From: Setoptus koraiensis
Taxonomy: Eukaryota; Arthropoda
DNA length: 64,000 nucleotides
Assembly: GCA_048013815.1 (NCBI GenBank)
Contig: CM106585.1
Coordinates: 14,322,001-14,386,000 of the forward strand
Direction of reading: 5' to 3'
Within the stretch, counting starts at the first letter, position 1. Each line of letters starts with the position of its first letter. Shown here piece by piece: positions 11,107-23,554 of the stretch. A model generated the notes under the pieces. That model did no database searches. It was not told the DNA's origin and saw only the letters and a program-made list of their open reading frames with translations. Both the position numbers and the translations under genes were made by a program.

Positions 11107-14100
11107 ATGTTCAGACGGATTCGATGGAAGACTCTACGTATAGTACTGCTTACATCAATTGTTTGGGTACTTGCAGGATTTTGTATACTATTCTTTTATG
11201 TTGATTGTATAGGACCCTACGGTTGCGGCAATCAATCAACGTCCTCCTCATTGGCCATACAAAACGGTTCCTCACTCACGGCAGTCTATGGTGCATTCTC
11301 CGGGCAGAGTCAACAACTTGTCAATTCTAATCAACCAACTGGACAATTTGATCAACAAACAGGTGCCAGATCCCTGAATATCAGAGGGCGTCTAGCTAAG
11401 TACGATGATTCACCTGGACAGCAAGCCAACTCCTATTATAACAATATTTCTATTGATAATCAACAATCTACATTCGCAGCTTCCATCCTAAACCATCAAG
11501 TGAATAATTTGGATGATAGCAAACTCTCAGAATCTAGTTATGATGATGATCCTAACAGTAATAATGGGAGCAACAACAAAAAGCTTGACATCAATAACAA
11601 TTTGAGCAACGATATATCTATGCTGGAGTCTGAAACAAAGCAATCTCTATCATCAGGCCACAAAAAAAAATCATCACCAAAACATCTAATCATCGGCCAT
11701 GAATTGGATCACAATGATTCTTCAATAAACAACGCTTATCGATCTCCAACAACTGGCCAACTCAAGCTACCACCTTACCACGACTCACAACTTAAGCTTT
11801 GGACTAAACCAGGTAAGTACTTTATATTTACCTTCTTGAGCATTCTAGTTAATCACTGGAGACTCACTAAGATAGTAGTAGACTAAGCAATTCTCAGAGG
11901 TTTTGATCGGTGAGAGTTGGTATAATCCTACCGACTGTTTTTTTTTTTTTAGTTTCTTGAACTGCGAAATTCTCTCTATCCTCAAATGAGCAATCTGTTG
12001 TCCAACTAAATCGTTCATCGGAGCTTACTCGCTTGTCCAAACCAACCAATGACCAAGCCAAATATATATGTCAGACGACATATATATTTGGCGCTGCAAT
12101 CAGACTTGTTTACTCTAATGCAATTAGTTGCTTCATTGACCTTGTAAGCTGGCCTCAGTATTGACCTACCATTAACTCTTCGTAGATATCTTATATCGAT
12201 GATCGTCGCTTCTTGCTTTGACCATCCAAGCAAATTATCTCATATGAAAGATGGAGAATTATCAGTTCACCTACCATCGAGAGAGACTCTCATTGTTCTT
12301 TTGTCGGAACAGCAAACTCCCTCGCGAAAGAACCATTCTAGATTCAACTTGAGGGCTACAAACAGGCGTTCATGATGGTCAAAAATCATCTTGAAGTCTT
12401 ATAATGAACTCACTTAGCAGTTTGGATTTAGATGGGAAAGCCCTTTAGCATACACCAAACTCCGAATCCAGTCTTACAACAAGCTGATTTGCTATAACTC
12501 ATTTGTTATAGCCAGCGCAACAAATCAACCGGCAATGATTGTGTTAGTTGAAGACTCAAATTGTATAGCTAACCTCATTCTTTGAAATTTAACATGGAAA
12601 GCATAAGCTTGGTTGCATGATCATAGTCATCATCATCGGCTTGCAAATAGTGCTGATGCTGATGATAATGGTGTGCATGGGCACCATTCGACATGTTGAG
12701 AAGCTAATTAAAATAACTCGTCTAAATAACACGGTTTAGTGATGCGCCATCAATAAATTATATCGCCTCGATTGTATTGGCTGTAGCATTCGTTTACCTG
12801 CCAGATCTTGCATATGTGTAGAAGTGCGAAACTATTAGTTAATGTGCTTGTTTAGTAATAGATGCGCTTGTTGCAAGTGGATATAGAAGTGCGATATTCT
12901 GTTCTGCGAAGTGTAAATTATCCATATCGAATGCTAATTCGCCAGTCAAGGTTAGTAAATTTTTAAGAGTCTAGCTATCCTCTCTAACTCGTAACTATCC
13001 GTCATCACCATCCTAAACGAGAACTTTTTGGCTCATGCTAGAACCGTTTGTAGTTTGTGAGTCTCAACGATGGCCTGTTTTTGATTGATTGACTAACAAT
13101 CCCATAAAAGATTGCGAATTCCGATATCGGTGGTATCCAGGCAACACAATGTAGGTCAAACCATTTGCCATTACAATATATTCTACAGTCAATACTGTAT
13201 CTAAACGTGTAGCCCTTAGCAACTTAACTATAACTTTTGAAAGCCCATACACCTGCTGTTTTGATTTCGATTAGCCAGCACACTCCCAAAGATATTATTT
13301 TTAATCTTTTCTGGATTTGTGTTTGATCAGAGAAGTGATGATGGTATGGTTCATCGATCAAAACACATGTTTTAGGATCCAAATGTGTTGAATCTGCAAC
13401 TCTGAGAGGCACAACATTGTTTGTTCAGGGTATACAAATCATATTTGCCACAAGCAATCTAATTAATCAACATTTTTTTATAGAAAGAGAATAGATTTGT
13501 TTGTGTGATACATTTGATAGGCATCTAGTTTATTTGACTAACGTGCTCATTATGTCGTAAGGTTTCCCCATGATTTGCCCGACCATGTAACCTAACATAA
13601 GCGCAACTGAGATCGGTTGTAGTCAGACTAAGTTCAGGTGGTTGACGGACTGTTTATTCTGTGTTGCGTTATTGGAGCGACGTGATTTTAGTCGAAAATA
13701 AAATCACTAGTATTACCATTGCTCGGCCAAAAATGTTTTGTGTGTTTAGCTGAATCTACCCATGTATTTACGTCATACTAGACATAAAAACATTCATATT
13801 TTGACATCTACATTAGATGACCATCATAGGAAATGTGGATTGGACTTATTAGATGACGATATAATAATAATGTGTAGCTGACTAAACACATACATCTCCC
13901 ATCATGTCCATTCAATACGATCAATGTCGTAGTGCGTCTACTGAAGGCATTGCTCAGACGACGATGTGTGATGGATAAAAATAGCCAACCATAGATGGTT
14001 ATTTTATGTCCACAGACAGAGCAGACATTCACCTCGAATGATGACGAACATCTCAATGTGTCATTCTTTGTGTGCCACAAAGCAAATTCAGAGAGTTATG

Positions 14101-17100
14101 TAATGTAGCGCTTTCTTTTTATTTCTTCTCTTTTTTCCCTATCTTACGTCACTTAGGGTCTCACAACAGCAGCTTTAATAGTTTCGAATGCTGTGAGTGG
14201 TAGACATTTCCAAGTCTATGAGCGATTGTTGTATGGCTAGGTGTCCCTGCTCGGCTATTTGGCGTTTTCTTTTTTTCCTCTTCTCGCCGTCAATCGTTTC
14301 TATTTTTTCCACTTCCCTTTATTTCTTTATTTCAATTCTTGAATAGTCACTTCTTAAATGGCTCGACAAATGTCCCGGTGTCCTATGTGGCCTGTCCAGC
14401 CGACCCCATCATTAAGTGGTAGTATTTACCTGAAAGTGTGCTTTTACTACCACCTCCTATACTGCAACTACTTCTTAAACTTGTTGAATTTTCTCATACT
14501 TACCTATCGACATCGCTCCGAACCATTGTATAAATGTTAATTGATTATTATTTAATCCATTCTTTTAGCGGAGGTAGAAAGAGACAGAGAGATAGCTACT
14601 ACTGCTACTCTCGAAGGGTCAATGAGTTGTTGATGTGTGTTTATGTGTGCTAACATGTAAGTCTATCCTTAGCGAAAGATTACGATAAAAGATAAGCCAG
14701 TTTCATTAAACTTACAAGCGCAAGTATGATATGTTGTCCTCACAAACAATATGATCATAATTTGTTAGCAGTTTGTTGAAGGATTGAAATCTACTATCAA
14801 CAAAGTCAATCGACCAAAACAATTGTTTGCACATACACACACTGGTTGTTGGTACTGCAATCGCCGATACAGATTGATCATTACAAGATCAGATTCTCTT
14901 GCAAATTACCTCCCTCTATCGGCTCTATCAATCAGCTCTAAGCATTCTAGACATTCGTGAGTAGTCCGGCAAGTATGGAAATCCGATTTGCGAACTAAAC
15001 TAAATAAAAATATAAAAAAAAAATGCAGCAGCAGCACCCTCGAGTTTAATAAGGACAGCGAACGAATCAGATTCATGCAAAATGATAAATACGATGCTGA
15101 GTGTTTGTTCTAAAAAGAGAAAAATCAAGGCTACTACCACTAACCGTGCCATGCTCTACATAACATCAATTGCGTTATTTAGAGAATGGCGTGAAATGAC
15201 GATACAAATAGAAATCAAGGCGCTATGTTTATATATTTTCTCTTATATTCATGTGTACTTGTACAGGTAGAAGTGTTCTACCATTTTATTGCTCACCTGT
15301 CCGCATATCATGCATGTGTCGATGGGAAGAATAGAATACAATTTATTTCTATGGCGATAAGCTAAGCGCACGCGACTCATGAATCAGACTTGTGAATACA
15401 CACAGGTAGCTGCTGTTAGGTAGTATGCAACAAATATACAGAGAGGTTGGTAGACCATCGCATCTTGTTGAGTTAATGAGAGAGAATGGAAATGGAAATG
15501 GAAATAATTAAGTCAGCTAGCGTCCTCAGCTATACGTGTTGTTTGTGCTAGGCTCTCATAACGAATATGGTTGTTTCGGCCTTTCTATATTATATGGCAT
15601 AGCAGGCTCACCATTGTTACTATGTCTAGACACCATTGAGAATAAGAGAACAAATTAAAATCTATCTCCATCCTGATTACAGTTATTACATCTTTCTCTA
15701 CCTGTTCATGAAACTAAACATACATCAGCATCAGCCACTTATTCAGTTGTCATTTTATGATATGCAATTTTTTCATACCAATTGACCGACATCACAGTTG
15801 AGTGACAGCTAGACTCCTGTTTTTGTTTCATCTATCAAAAACTGCGTTATATCTTGATTCTCTCATTTGCATAAGCAGTCACGTCATTTAGCTTATATGT
15901 CGTTTTTCACTCCTAATATTTCTTTATTTGTCGAATTTGGACATTTTTTAACATCCTATTCGAAAATCAGTTTAGCAAATGCGTCCGGTCACGCCAAGCG
16001 CAATGTGCAAATCTCCAAGCTTCATTCGACCTGAATCATATTACTAATTTTAGAAAGGGCGAAAAGTTACCTGAACCGAAGCATATTAGTGTGCAGTCTG
16101 ATAAAAATTTGCCAACTCAATATCAATTAATACCGCCAATCATCAATCCGCTTAAGGAATAAATGGCCAACTTTTTCTTTTTAATGACATGCTTCTGACT
16201 GATGGTAATCATTAATGGCGTAAGAGGGGACTCACCAGTTTGTGTGTGTGAGTGTGAGTATGTGAGAGTATGTGTTGTCGTTGTTACGTTATCGCGAAAC
16301 TATTGGAAAGCGACTTTATGTTTAATTCATAAAAGTAAAGAATTTATCCGTTAAACATGATGACCATTGTTGGATTAATGGCACTGTCAGAAGCCGTCTA
16401 ACCACCATTACCATGGTGTATGGTCAGACGAGCATAATTACTCTACAAAAAGAGAGACTAATATAATCCCTTTAGTTATTATAATTTATTAGTTAGCCTG
16501 GCCATACTGGTTTATCAACGGTCTATTCATTAATCAAATTCATTCCTGTATTCGAAGAAATGAAACTTGTAAATTCAGCACACACTAATTTTGCTCTATT
16601 GCCTGATGCCTTTTGCAACAAATAGTAAAAGTAGCCTTAGCATCACAGTAGCTATTACTTGGAATTAATCAAATCCTCATTTCTCTCTTTTTTCTTCTTC
16701 CCTTCAATCATTCTACTTTTACTCCATTCATCCGAACAACAACAACAACCAAAGTCTTGGGCCAAAATCCAGCCTCCTGGCCGGGAGAAAGAGGCAAGGC
16801 AGTAGTGATAGGGCCAGAGGAGGAAAAGATCAAAAATGAGCTATTCAAATTGAATCAGTTCAATTTATTGGCTAGTGATAGAATTGCCCTGAACCGTTCG
16901 CTATCCGACGTGCGAATGCCACAGTAAGTGTTACAATATGCTATTTACTTTTTGCTCTACACATGGTTCCTTTGAGTGTTGCGCTCGTCAAATTTGAGAG
17001 ATTAGCATGTCAGTTGATAATTGTTCGCGAGACTGGACTCTCATTTAATTATATTCGAATGAAAAAACAGGGAAAGAGCAACTAGTTGCATTAACTACGC

Positions 17101-19542
17101 TTGCTTTGGATTAGCGTGTGCATGCACTTGCATTTACTAGCTGGCTTGACGAAAGTGGTCATCCAGCATATGTGAGCCACCAATGTTTGCCTAATGAAGA
17201 GAGTTTCCTTGTGTCAGTGTGTTGAGCATTGATATAACTGAACACAAAGGATGATAGCAATTGTTCTTGTTAATGACATAATCGACAAGGCAAGATTATA
17301 AATGACACAGACACACACAACCAACAACAAAAGATGCTTACCACTAGTGTAGGTTGATACATGGCCATGCTTACAAAGATTGGTCACACAGACGAGAAAG
17401 GGAGGGAAAGAATAATAACCAGTGATTAAATGTAGCCACAAGTGGTTGTTGTTGCGGTGGCGCTTGTGGACGGACAAAGGGGAATAGATTGTTGTTGTTG
17501 TGCAACTAAACTAATCAAGAATAACAGCATGCTACAAACAACAATGGTCAGTCTGAAAATGATGGATGGAGGGTCAGAATGGTCTTAATTCAATCAGGCT
17601 TATGCAACTTATCTGCAACACCCTGCTCTTTGTTCTTTAATAATTGAATCTAGATTATTTCTGTCTGAAATTGCGCAAGTTTTGTTTTGACGATGGTGGC
17701 AGTCATGATGAGTTTACGCAACTAAAATTTAGCATGATGATCTAAACATCTTCTTATCATTATTCTCTCATCGTGACAACAGGTGCCGCAATAAACAATT
17801 CCCCGACAAGTTGCCATCAACTTCCATAGTGATAGTGTTCCACAATGAGGCTTGGACAACATTGCTACGAACTGTGCATAGTATTATTAGGACATCGCCT
17901 CCAGAATTGTTGGATGAGATTATTCTAGTGGACGATGCCAGTGATAGAGGTAAGCATTTTGCATAAACAACATCCCACAATAACATATCTCACCATGATA
18001 ATATTATTATCATCTCTAAGTGTTGAGCCTGTTATTTATTTATTCGATTGCTAGACAAAAGCCCACGCTAATTGTGTTGTTTACTCTATGTTTATCCATT
18101 GACCCTATGAATGATTTCATTTCTTCTCTATTTCTCAATTTGATTTATGCCACAACATCTCACAGAGCATCTTGGTAACAAACTCGATGATTATACGGCC
18201 ACTCTAGACACACCCGTCCATGTGATGCGCACCGGCGTCCGCTCTGGCTTGATACGAGCCAGATTGTTGGGTGCCAAAAAGGCCATTGGTCAAGTGATAA
18301 CTTTTTTGGACGCTCACTGTGAATGCACTGAAGGCTGGCTACTCCCGCTTCTAAGCCGTCTAGTCGAGGATAGGTAAGTCATCTCTTGATTTATGTCCAA
18401 TCGCCTGATTGGAGATTCTGTCTCTTTCTTTCTCTCTATCTCTAGTTAGCGATGAGAAGTTTAGCGGGTGTGAGATAAACAAACAAACAAACAAACAAAG
18501 GAGCGTACCGTTAGGCTTTCGCTAGATTGTGTGTGTGGCGTGAGATAAGAAACTCGAAATGATAGGCTAACCATCTGTTGCTTTGATCCAATTACTTGCC
18601 ACAATTGACCAGTTGATTGCTTTCTCTGGGAAGGCTGCTCAATCCTCGTAATCCTAATTGCATGTACACTTTACTTTTAATGATTGTACATACTACTTGT
18701 AGTGTGTACTACTTGTTTGGTACCTATTGACGACCAATCGAGTGACCTCTAGCCATCTAAAGCAACAAAAAATAGATATATATACATCTATCTAACGTCG
18801 TAACTGTTCTTTTGTCTGACAATAGCAACATGAGCTACAAAGTTTACATGTATCGTCAAAAATTGTCTGACTGACATGAGCAGAGATCATTTTGTTTTCT
18901 TTATTGAAAAATGTCAGAGACACTGACCCAAGTGGACGTGTGTGCGTGAAGTATTCGTGTTTCTAGACCAATGACTAGCTTTCCTCTTTGTCTGTTTTAT
19001 CAATTGATCAGACATAGTAGTCTTTGCACACAGACACTGCAAAATATAGTTATTAATTATAATAGCCGATAAGCCAGTAAAATAACCTATTTTTTATATC
19101 TTTTCTCCTATTCTTTGGTCATCTCTAACTGAGTAAACCTTTGATTGGTTGCACATTTGATGGTGATGATGGATGGTTGAGACCAATGAATATGAGACTT
19201 AGAGATGATAAATCATTTGACTCCTGCCAAGCAATAAATGACATGCTGCTTGTAGCATGCGGTGTGGGATGATTGGTTTTGACGAGCTGCAAATTAATTG
19301 TTTTCTTTTTTACAATCCTCACTCACTCTCAAAGGGTGTTGGTGAACACTAATTGTTGCTTGAGGCATTCCTACGCCACCTCAATACCAAGATGATGATA
19401 CTAAACTACACGATGATAATAATCATCAATCTAAGTCGGCATTTACAATGGAACAAATCTTGTTTACATCGGTAGTGATGTGATTAGTTGGCGAAGATAG
19501 ATAGATAGGTAGATAGAAATGAAGAGATAGCTGGCTTTGTAT

Positions 19543-19576
<34 letters not shown>

Positions 19577-19590
19577 ATACAAAGCCAGCC

Positions 19591-19656
<66 letters not shown>

Positions 19657-20468
19657 TTATATATAGCAACACATTTACAGGATGGAATAAGTCCTGCATT
19701 TAACAAAGTCAAGTTAGGAAATGCCGATGCTGAGATGCCGATTTGATTGCATCGCTAGTGTGCCATCGAACTATCATGGTCGGCGTCGTCTTAGTTGCTC
19801 TAATCTTTATAGATATGCAAATTACGTTTGCGTTCGCAAATTATCCAATGGAATAATGCAAAGAAAAAAGGAAGATGCCGCAATTCTGTTTTTCCTCTGG
19901 CCTTATCTTGTTAATGCTAACCAAATGAGCAAAATAAGAGTGAATTGAGAATATGTTAGACCCTCCTCAGGTGGCCTGGTCTTACCAACAACTATTGCGC
20001 TACCACTACTACCACAACAACCTGATTGATTGTTACAACTGAAAAGGTTGGAACAGTTCTATCATTCGTTATACACACCAATCTAGAACTCTCCAACTAT
20101 GTGTCTACTACAACATGCCAAGTTAACAGAGAGCGAAAAATGCTTCCTATGGTTGCCTGTTGCTGCCACTGAAACAGATCCATCTCAACAAACTGTAACT
20201 CGTCTTCTTGGTGTGTCTGTCGATTCTAATCTATTATTTAAATTGTTAACTATTATTAATACTCTCCTTAAATCTATTCTCCCTCTTTCTTATGCAGAAC
20301 AAGAGTTGTTTGTCCTATAATTGATGTGATAAGCGATGAAACATTCGAATATATACCAGCATCGGATATGACTTGGGGTGGCTTTAACTGGAAGCTCAAC
20401 TTCCGTTGGTATAGAGTGCCACAACGCGAATTGGATCGTCGTAACGGGGATCGATCCCTGCCGGTCAG
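11107..20468 (+). CDS. Polypeptide N-acetylgalactosaminyltransferase (GALNT1/13-like), copy B, 3' exon missing
   Basis: Exons read as 11107-11812, 16755-16923, 17783-17949, 18166-18373 and 20298-20468, all with GT-AG borders and agreeing phases (cumulative remainders 1, 2, 1, 2, 2). They encode the cytoplasmic tail, membrane anchor, a long Asn/Ser/Asp-rich stem (119 residues more than copy A), HNEAW, the DAHCECT metal site and the catalytic core up to DRSLPVR. The exon for the rest of the catalytic domain and the lectin domain (5983-6853 in copy A) is not found before or after the N gap. Introns are 4942, 859, 216 and 1924 bp. An in-frame ATG at 10891 could extend the N terminus by 72 residues. 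If the missing exon lies in the gap the gene may be whole; otherwise it is a 3'-truncated duplicate. Confidence 0.87.
11813..16754 (+). other. Intron 1 of GalNAc-transferase copy B
   Basis: A 4.9-kb AT-rich intron with a GTAAGT donor and a CAACCAAAG acceptor. I found no coding frame or RNA gene in it. It has no counterpart in copy A, where the flanking exon bases are directly joined (CCAG then TCTTG). Confidence 0.8.
12057..12092. repeat. Perfect hairpin, 16-bp arms, 4-nt loop
   Basis: The left arm GCCAAATATATATGTC (12057-12072) and the right arm (12077-12092) are exact reverse complements around AGAC. It lies in the intron that copy A lacks. Confidence 0.75.
19530..19589. repeat. 60-bp perfect palindrome with TA core, copy B only
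   Basis: The left arm GCTGGCTTTGTATTGCATA is answered by its exact reverse complement ending at 19589, with pure TA between. Copy A (near 5508-5545) has only the left arm followed by TA, so the right arm is a copy-specific inverted addition. Confidence 0.8.
19594..19653. repeat. (TA)n microsatellite
   Basis: About 60 bp of pure TA inside intron 4. The copy A counterpart is at 5549-5583. Confidence 0.85.
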
Positions 20469-21046
20469 GTGAGTAGCTGAAGCATGTTGTTTTCTTGTTG
20501 TTAAAATGGAACCTTGTGTGTCTATGTATGTTACTTACTGGAAGTTGGTTACTACAAATCATCAAAAATGAAATGCAAGTAAGCAAGTTGCTAAGTGAGT
20601 CAAAAAGTTCAAATCATTAGAATTAGTCGCTCATCTGACGATCACGAATTGCTCCGTGACGAGATCGATTCTTATTGTGTGCGTTTGTATACGAATTAAA
20701 ACATGCATTTCACAGACGATGCTATCAATACATATCAGTACTCCTGACTGAAAGGAGGTCCATGTAACCGGAATTTCAACGTGACTATGCAGACAGTATA
20801 TGAAGAAAGAAAGAAAGAAAGAATCAGGTTTTGTCTCGTTTGGTATATTGTTATTGTTACTATTATGCCGGATAGTTGTTATATAGTTGAAACAATACAC
20901 ACATATCAAGAAGCCCATGAATGAGTTGATTATCTCTGAATTAATTCACACACTTGCTTACACATAGACACACAACGGTAGATTGACTTAACGGAAGAAT
21001 GCAAATAGAATTCTCAAGGAAAACCACTAAATTAGCTGTTCGTATA
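20469..21046 (+). other. Start of intron 5 of GalNAc-transferase copy B
   Basis: It begins GTGAGT and matches the copy A intron for about 40 bp, then diverges. No acceptor followed by the final exon is present before the gap. The sequence is AT-rich with a short GAAA run near 20806-20821. Confidence 0.6.
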
Positions 21047-21546
21047 NNNNNNNNNNNNNNNNNNNNNNNNNNNNNNNNNNNNNNNNNNNNNNNNNNNNNN
21101 NNNNNNNNNNNNNNNNNNNNNNNNNNNNNNNNNNNNNNNNNNNNNNNNNNNNNNNNNNNNNNNNNNNNNNNNNNNNNNNNNNNNNNNNNNNNNNNNNNNN
21201 NNNNNNNNNNNNNNNNNNNNNNNNNNNNNNNNNNNNNNNNNNNNNNNNNNNNNNNNNNNNNNNNNNNNNNNNNNNNNNNNNNNNNNNNNNNNNNNNNNNN
21301 NNNNNNNNNNNNNNNNNNNNNNNNNNNNNNNNNNNNNNNNNNNNNNNNNNNNNNNNNNNNNNNNNNNNNNNNNNNNNNNNNNNNNNNNNNNNNNNNNNNN
21401 NNNNNNNNNNNNNNNNNNNNNNNNNNNNNNNNNNNNNNNNNNNNNNNNNNNNNNNNNNNNNNNNNNNNNNNNNNNNNNNNNNNNNNNNNNNNNNNNNNNN
21501 NNNNNNNNNNNNNNNNNNNNNNNNNNNNNNNNNNNNNNNNNNNNNN
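21047..21546. other. Assembly gap (500 N)
   Basis: Exactly 500 unknown bases, a typical placeholder for a gap of unknown size. By collinearity with block A, it should hide the last GalNAc-transferase exon and CIR1, about 2.5 kb in the compact copy. Confidence 0.98.
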
Positions 21547-22815
21547 ACTGGATGATGACTAACACAATTGCGTCATGCAACAACTGCACCGCTCTGCATA
21601 ATATCTGGCGGATAATGTCTGGTTGTAGCGTTGTGGCGTCTAGTCTAGTCTAGTCGCTCGCTTTGTGGTCGCTTTGTATGGTGCAAGCACTATAGTCACT
21701 ATAGCAAATGCTTTCACAAATACCATACAAATACCATGCAAATAGAGCGCTAATACTGCGCTAATACCACGATAATACTAGGCTAATGCTGCATCGATGC
21801 TGGTGTATCTATTTGCGAGACTTTTGCGGACAGAGAGACAGAGAGAGAGAGACTTTTGCGGGCAGAGAGAGTCGGATCACGGTTTTGAGTGATCAGTGGA
21901 AAAGTGAGTGACACACAGCGAGCCCGACAAAATTGCCAGCGCGTCTAGCCAAGTTGTTTATCAGGGTCAAAATAATGGAGCATTATTCTAACATTTATTT
22001 CATTATTATTATTTATAGAGTGTGTATAATAAACGTAACGGTATAGATGTGTGTGTGTGTGTGTGTGTTGCAAGTATCTGATAGCTGTATGTGTCTCTCG
22101 TTTGTAAAGTATCCTCGTTTGACTAGACATGTATACAACACATTGTTGTTGCCGTTGTTGTTGCCGTTGTTGTTGCCGCTGTTGGTGCCGTTGTTGCGGC
22201 GGTTGTTGCTGTTGTTGTGTGGCCCATATACATACATACATAAATTGTTTGCTTGTTTGTTTGCTCGCTCTTGTCGCTGGCGCCGCCGCTCTTATTATAG
22301 CTGCTGTTTATAATAGAATAGAAAACGATATAATGGCGAGCGCGTATACTTAAAACTATTATCTTTATCGATCTTCGTGTGCTGCTCGGTCGTCGTCTCG
22401 ATGGCCCCCTCGCCGTCTTGTTGTGCATGTCTCTGTATGGATATCTTGCGGATATTATATTATATAATATCCAGTGATATTAGTAAGCCGTCGTTGCTAG
22501 TGAGCTTACAGTTGTTGGCAACGGTTGTTGTCTAACGCCCACGTGACGCGCGTGATGTGGATGTGATGTGATATGATGCAATGTGTGTGTGTGTGTGTGT
22601 GTGTGTGCACTACGCAGTGAGCCATTGCAGTAGAGGTAATAATGATAGGCATAATAATAGTACTAATAATGATAATAATAATAATGATGATGATAATAAT
22701 AATAATAATAGTAGCAGCAGCAGTTGTAATCATTCATAATAGTTCATCAATGGTTAAACAAAGCGGTTATTCATTGTCCTCCCCTTCGTTACATAATGTG
22801 CGTGCCTATATGCAC

Positions 22816-22848
<33 letters not shown>

Positions 22849-22917
22849 TGTGTGTGTGTGACGTCGAGCGGTCTAACGGTTAGATTGCTAGCTTTGATGC
22901 GGCGGTAATAGTAGCAG

Positions 22918-23008
22918 AGGTGGTAGTAGTAGTAGTGGTAGTAGTAGTGGTAGTAGTAGTGGTAGTAGTAGTAGTGGTGGTGGTGGTGGTGGTGGTGGTG
23001 GTGGTAGT
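22918..23008. repeat. GTA/GTG trinucleotide tract
   Basis: Mixed (GTA)n and (GTG)n of about 90 bp. Confidence 0.85.
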
Positions 23009-23151
23009 CGTACAAGTGGTGGTGCTGCTGCTGGTTACAGTTGTTGCAAGAGAGTCGGTGAGTCGGCTAATTTGTTTATATTTATTTTCTACTGTTGCTG
23101 CTGCTCACTAATGATAGTAATCATGTCCAATCACCTAGACGCTTGGCATGG

Positions 23152-23154
<3 letters not shown>

Positions 23155-23219
<65 letters not shown>
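23155..23219. repeat. (TG)n microsatellite
   Basis: About 65 bp of uninterrupted TG. Confidence 0.95.
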
Positions 23220-23220
<1 letters not shown>

Positions 23221-23554
23221 TGCACGACACGCCAATATGACGACCACAACCTCAGACTTGATCAGATTTTCAATTGGCGCCCAACAAACGACGCCAATAA
23301 ATGCAAAAACAAACAAACAAGCGAGCTGCTCAATGACAAAATTAGTTAATACTGGCTAATATATGATCGCGTTACATCATCGGCCAATGATGCAACGCAC
23401 CGGCCGATATGCGCGTTACATGTTACATAATAATACACAATGTAATGATGCCAGTGGCGGCAGCAGCAGCGGGCCCATATACAGCCGACTATGATATATA
23501 TGCCGCTATATGTGTATGCTCATGTATGTAATGTATGTGATGTGTCGGTGTGTG

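Larger units (their letters stand above)
18374..20297 (+). other. Intron 4 of GalNAc-transferase copy B
   Basis: Copy A keeps this intron (5000-5679), but without two internal stretches of about 0.65 and 0.55 kb found here (roughly 18767-19415 and 19695-20255). Both ends match A closely. The TA tract near 19547-19653 is present in both copies with different structure. Confidence 0.75.
21547..23554. other. Microsatellite-rich 3' flank of CaMKII copy B
   Basis: It contains TG runs (22048-22068, 22582-22607, 22820-22860, 23155-23219), a GTA/GTG trinucleotide tract (22918-23008), TTG/CCG trinucleotides (22142-22217) and a short palindrome with 11-bp arms at 22450-22472. A TTTATT at 23081-23086 is a possible minus-strand polyadenylation signal about 470 bp after the CaMKII stop. 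I found no gene. Confidence 0.6.

Noticed and set aside
22860-22910. tRNA-like words after a TG run
   Set aside because: I could not draw an acceptor stem or an intact T-arm.
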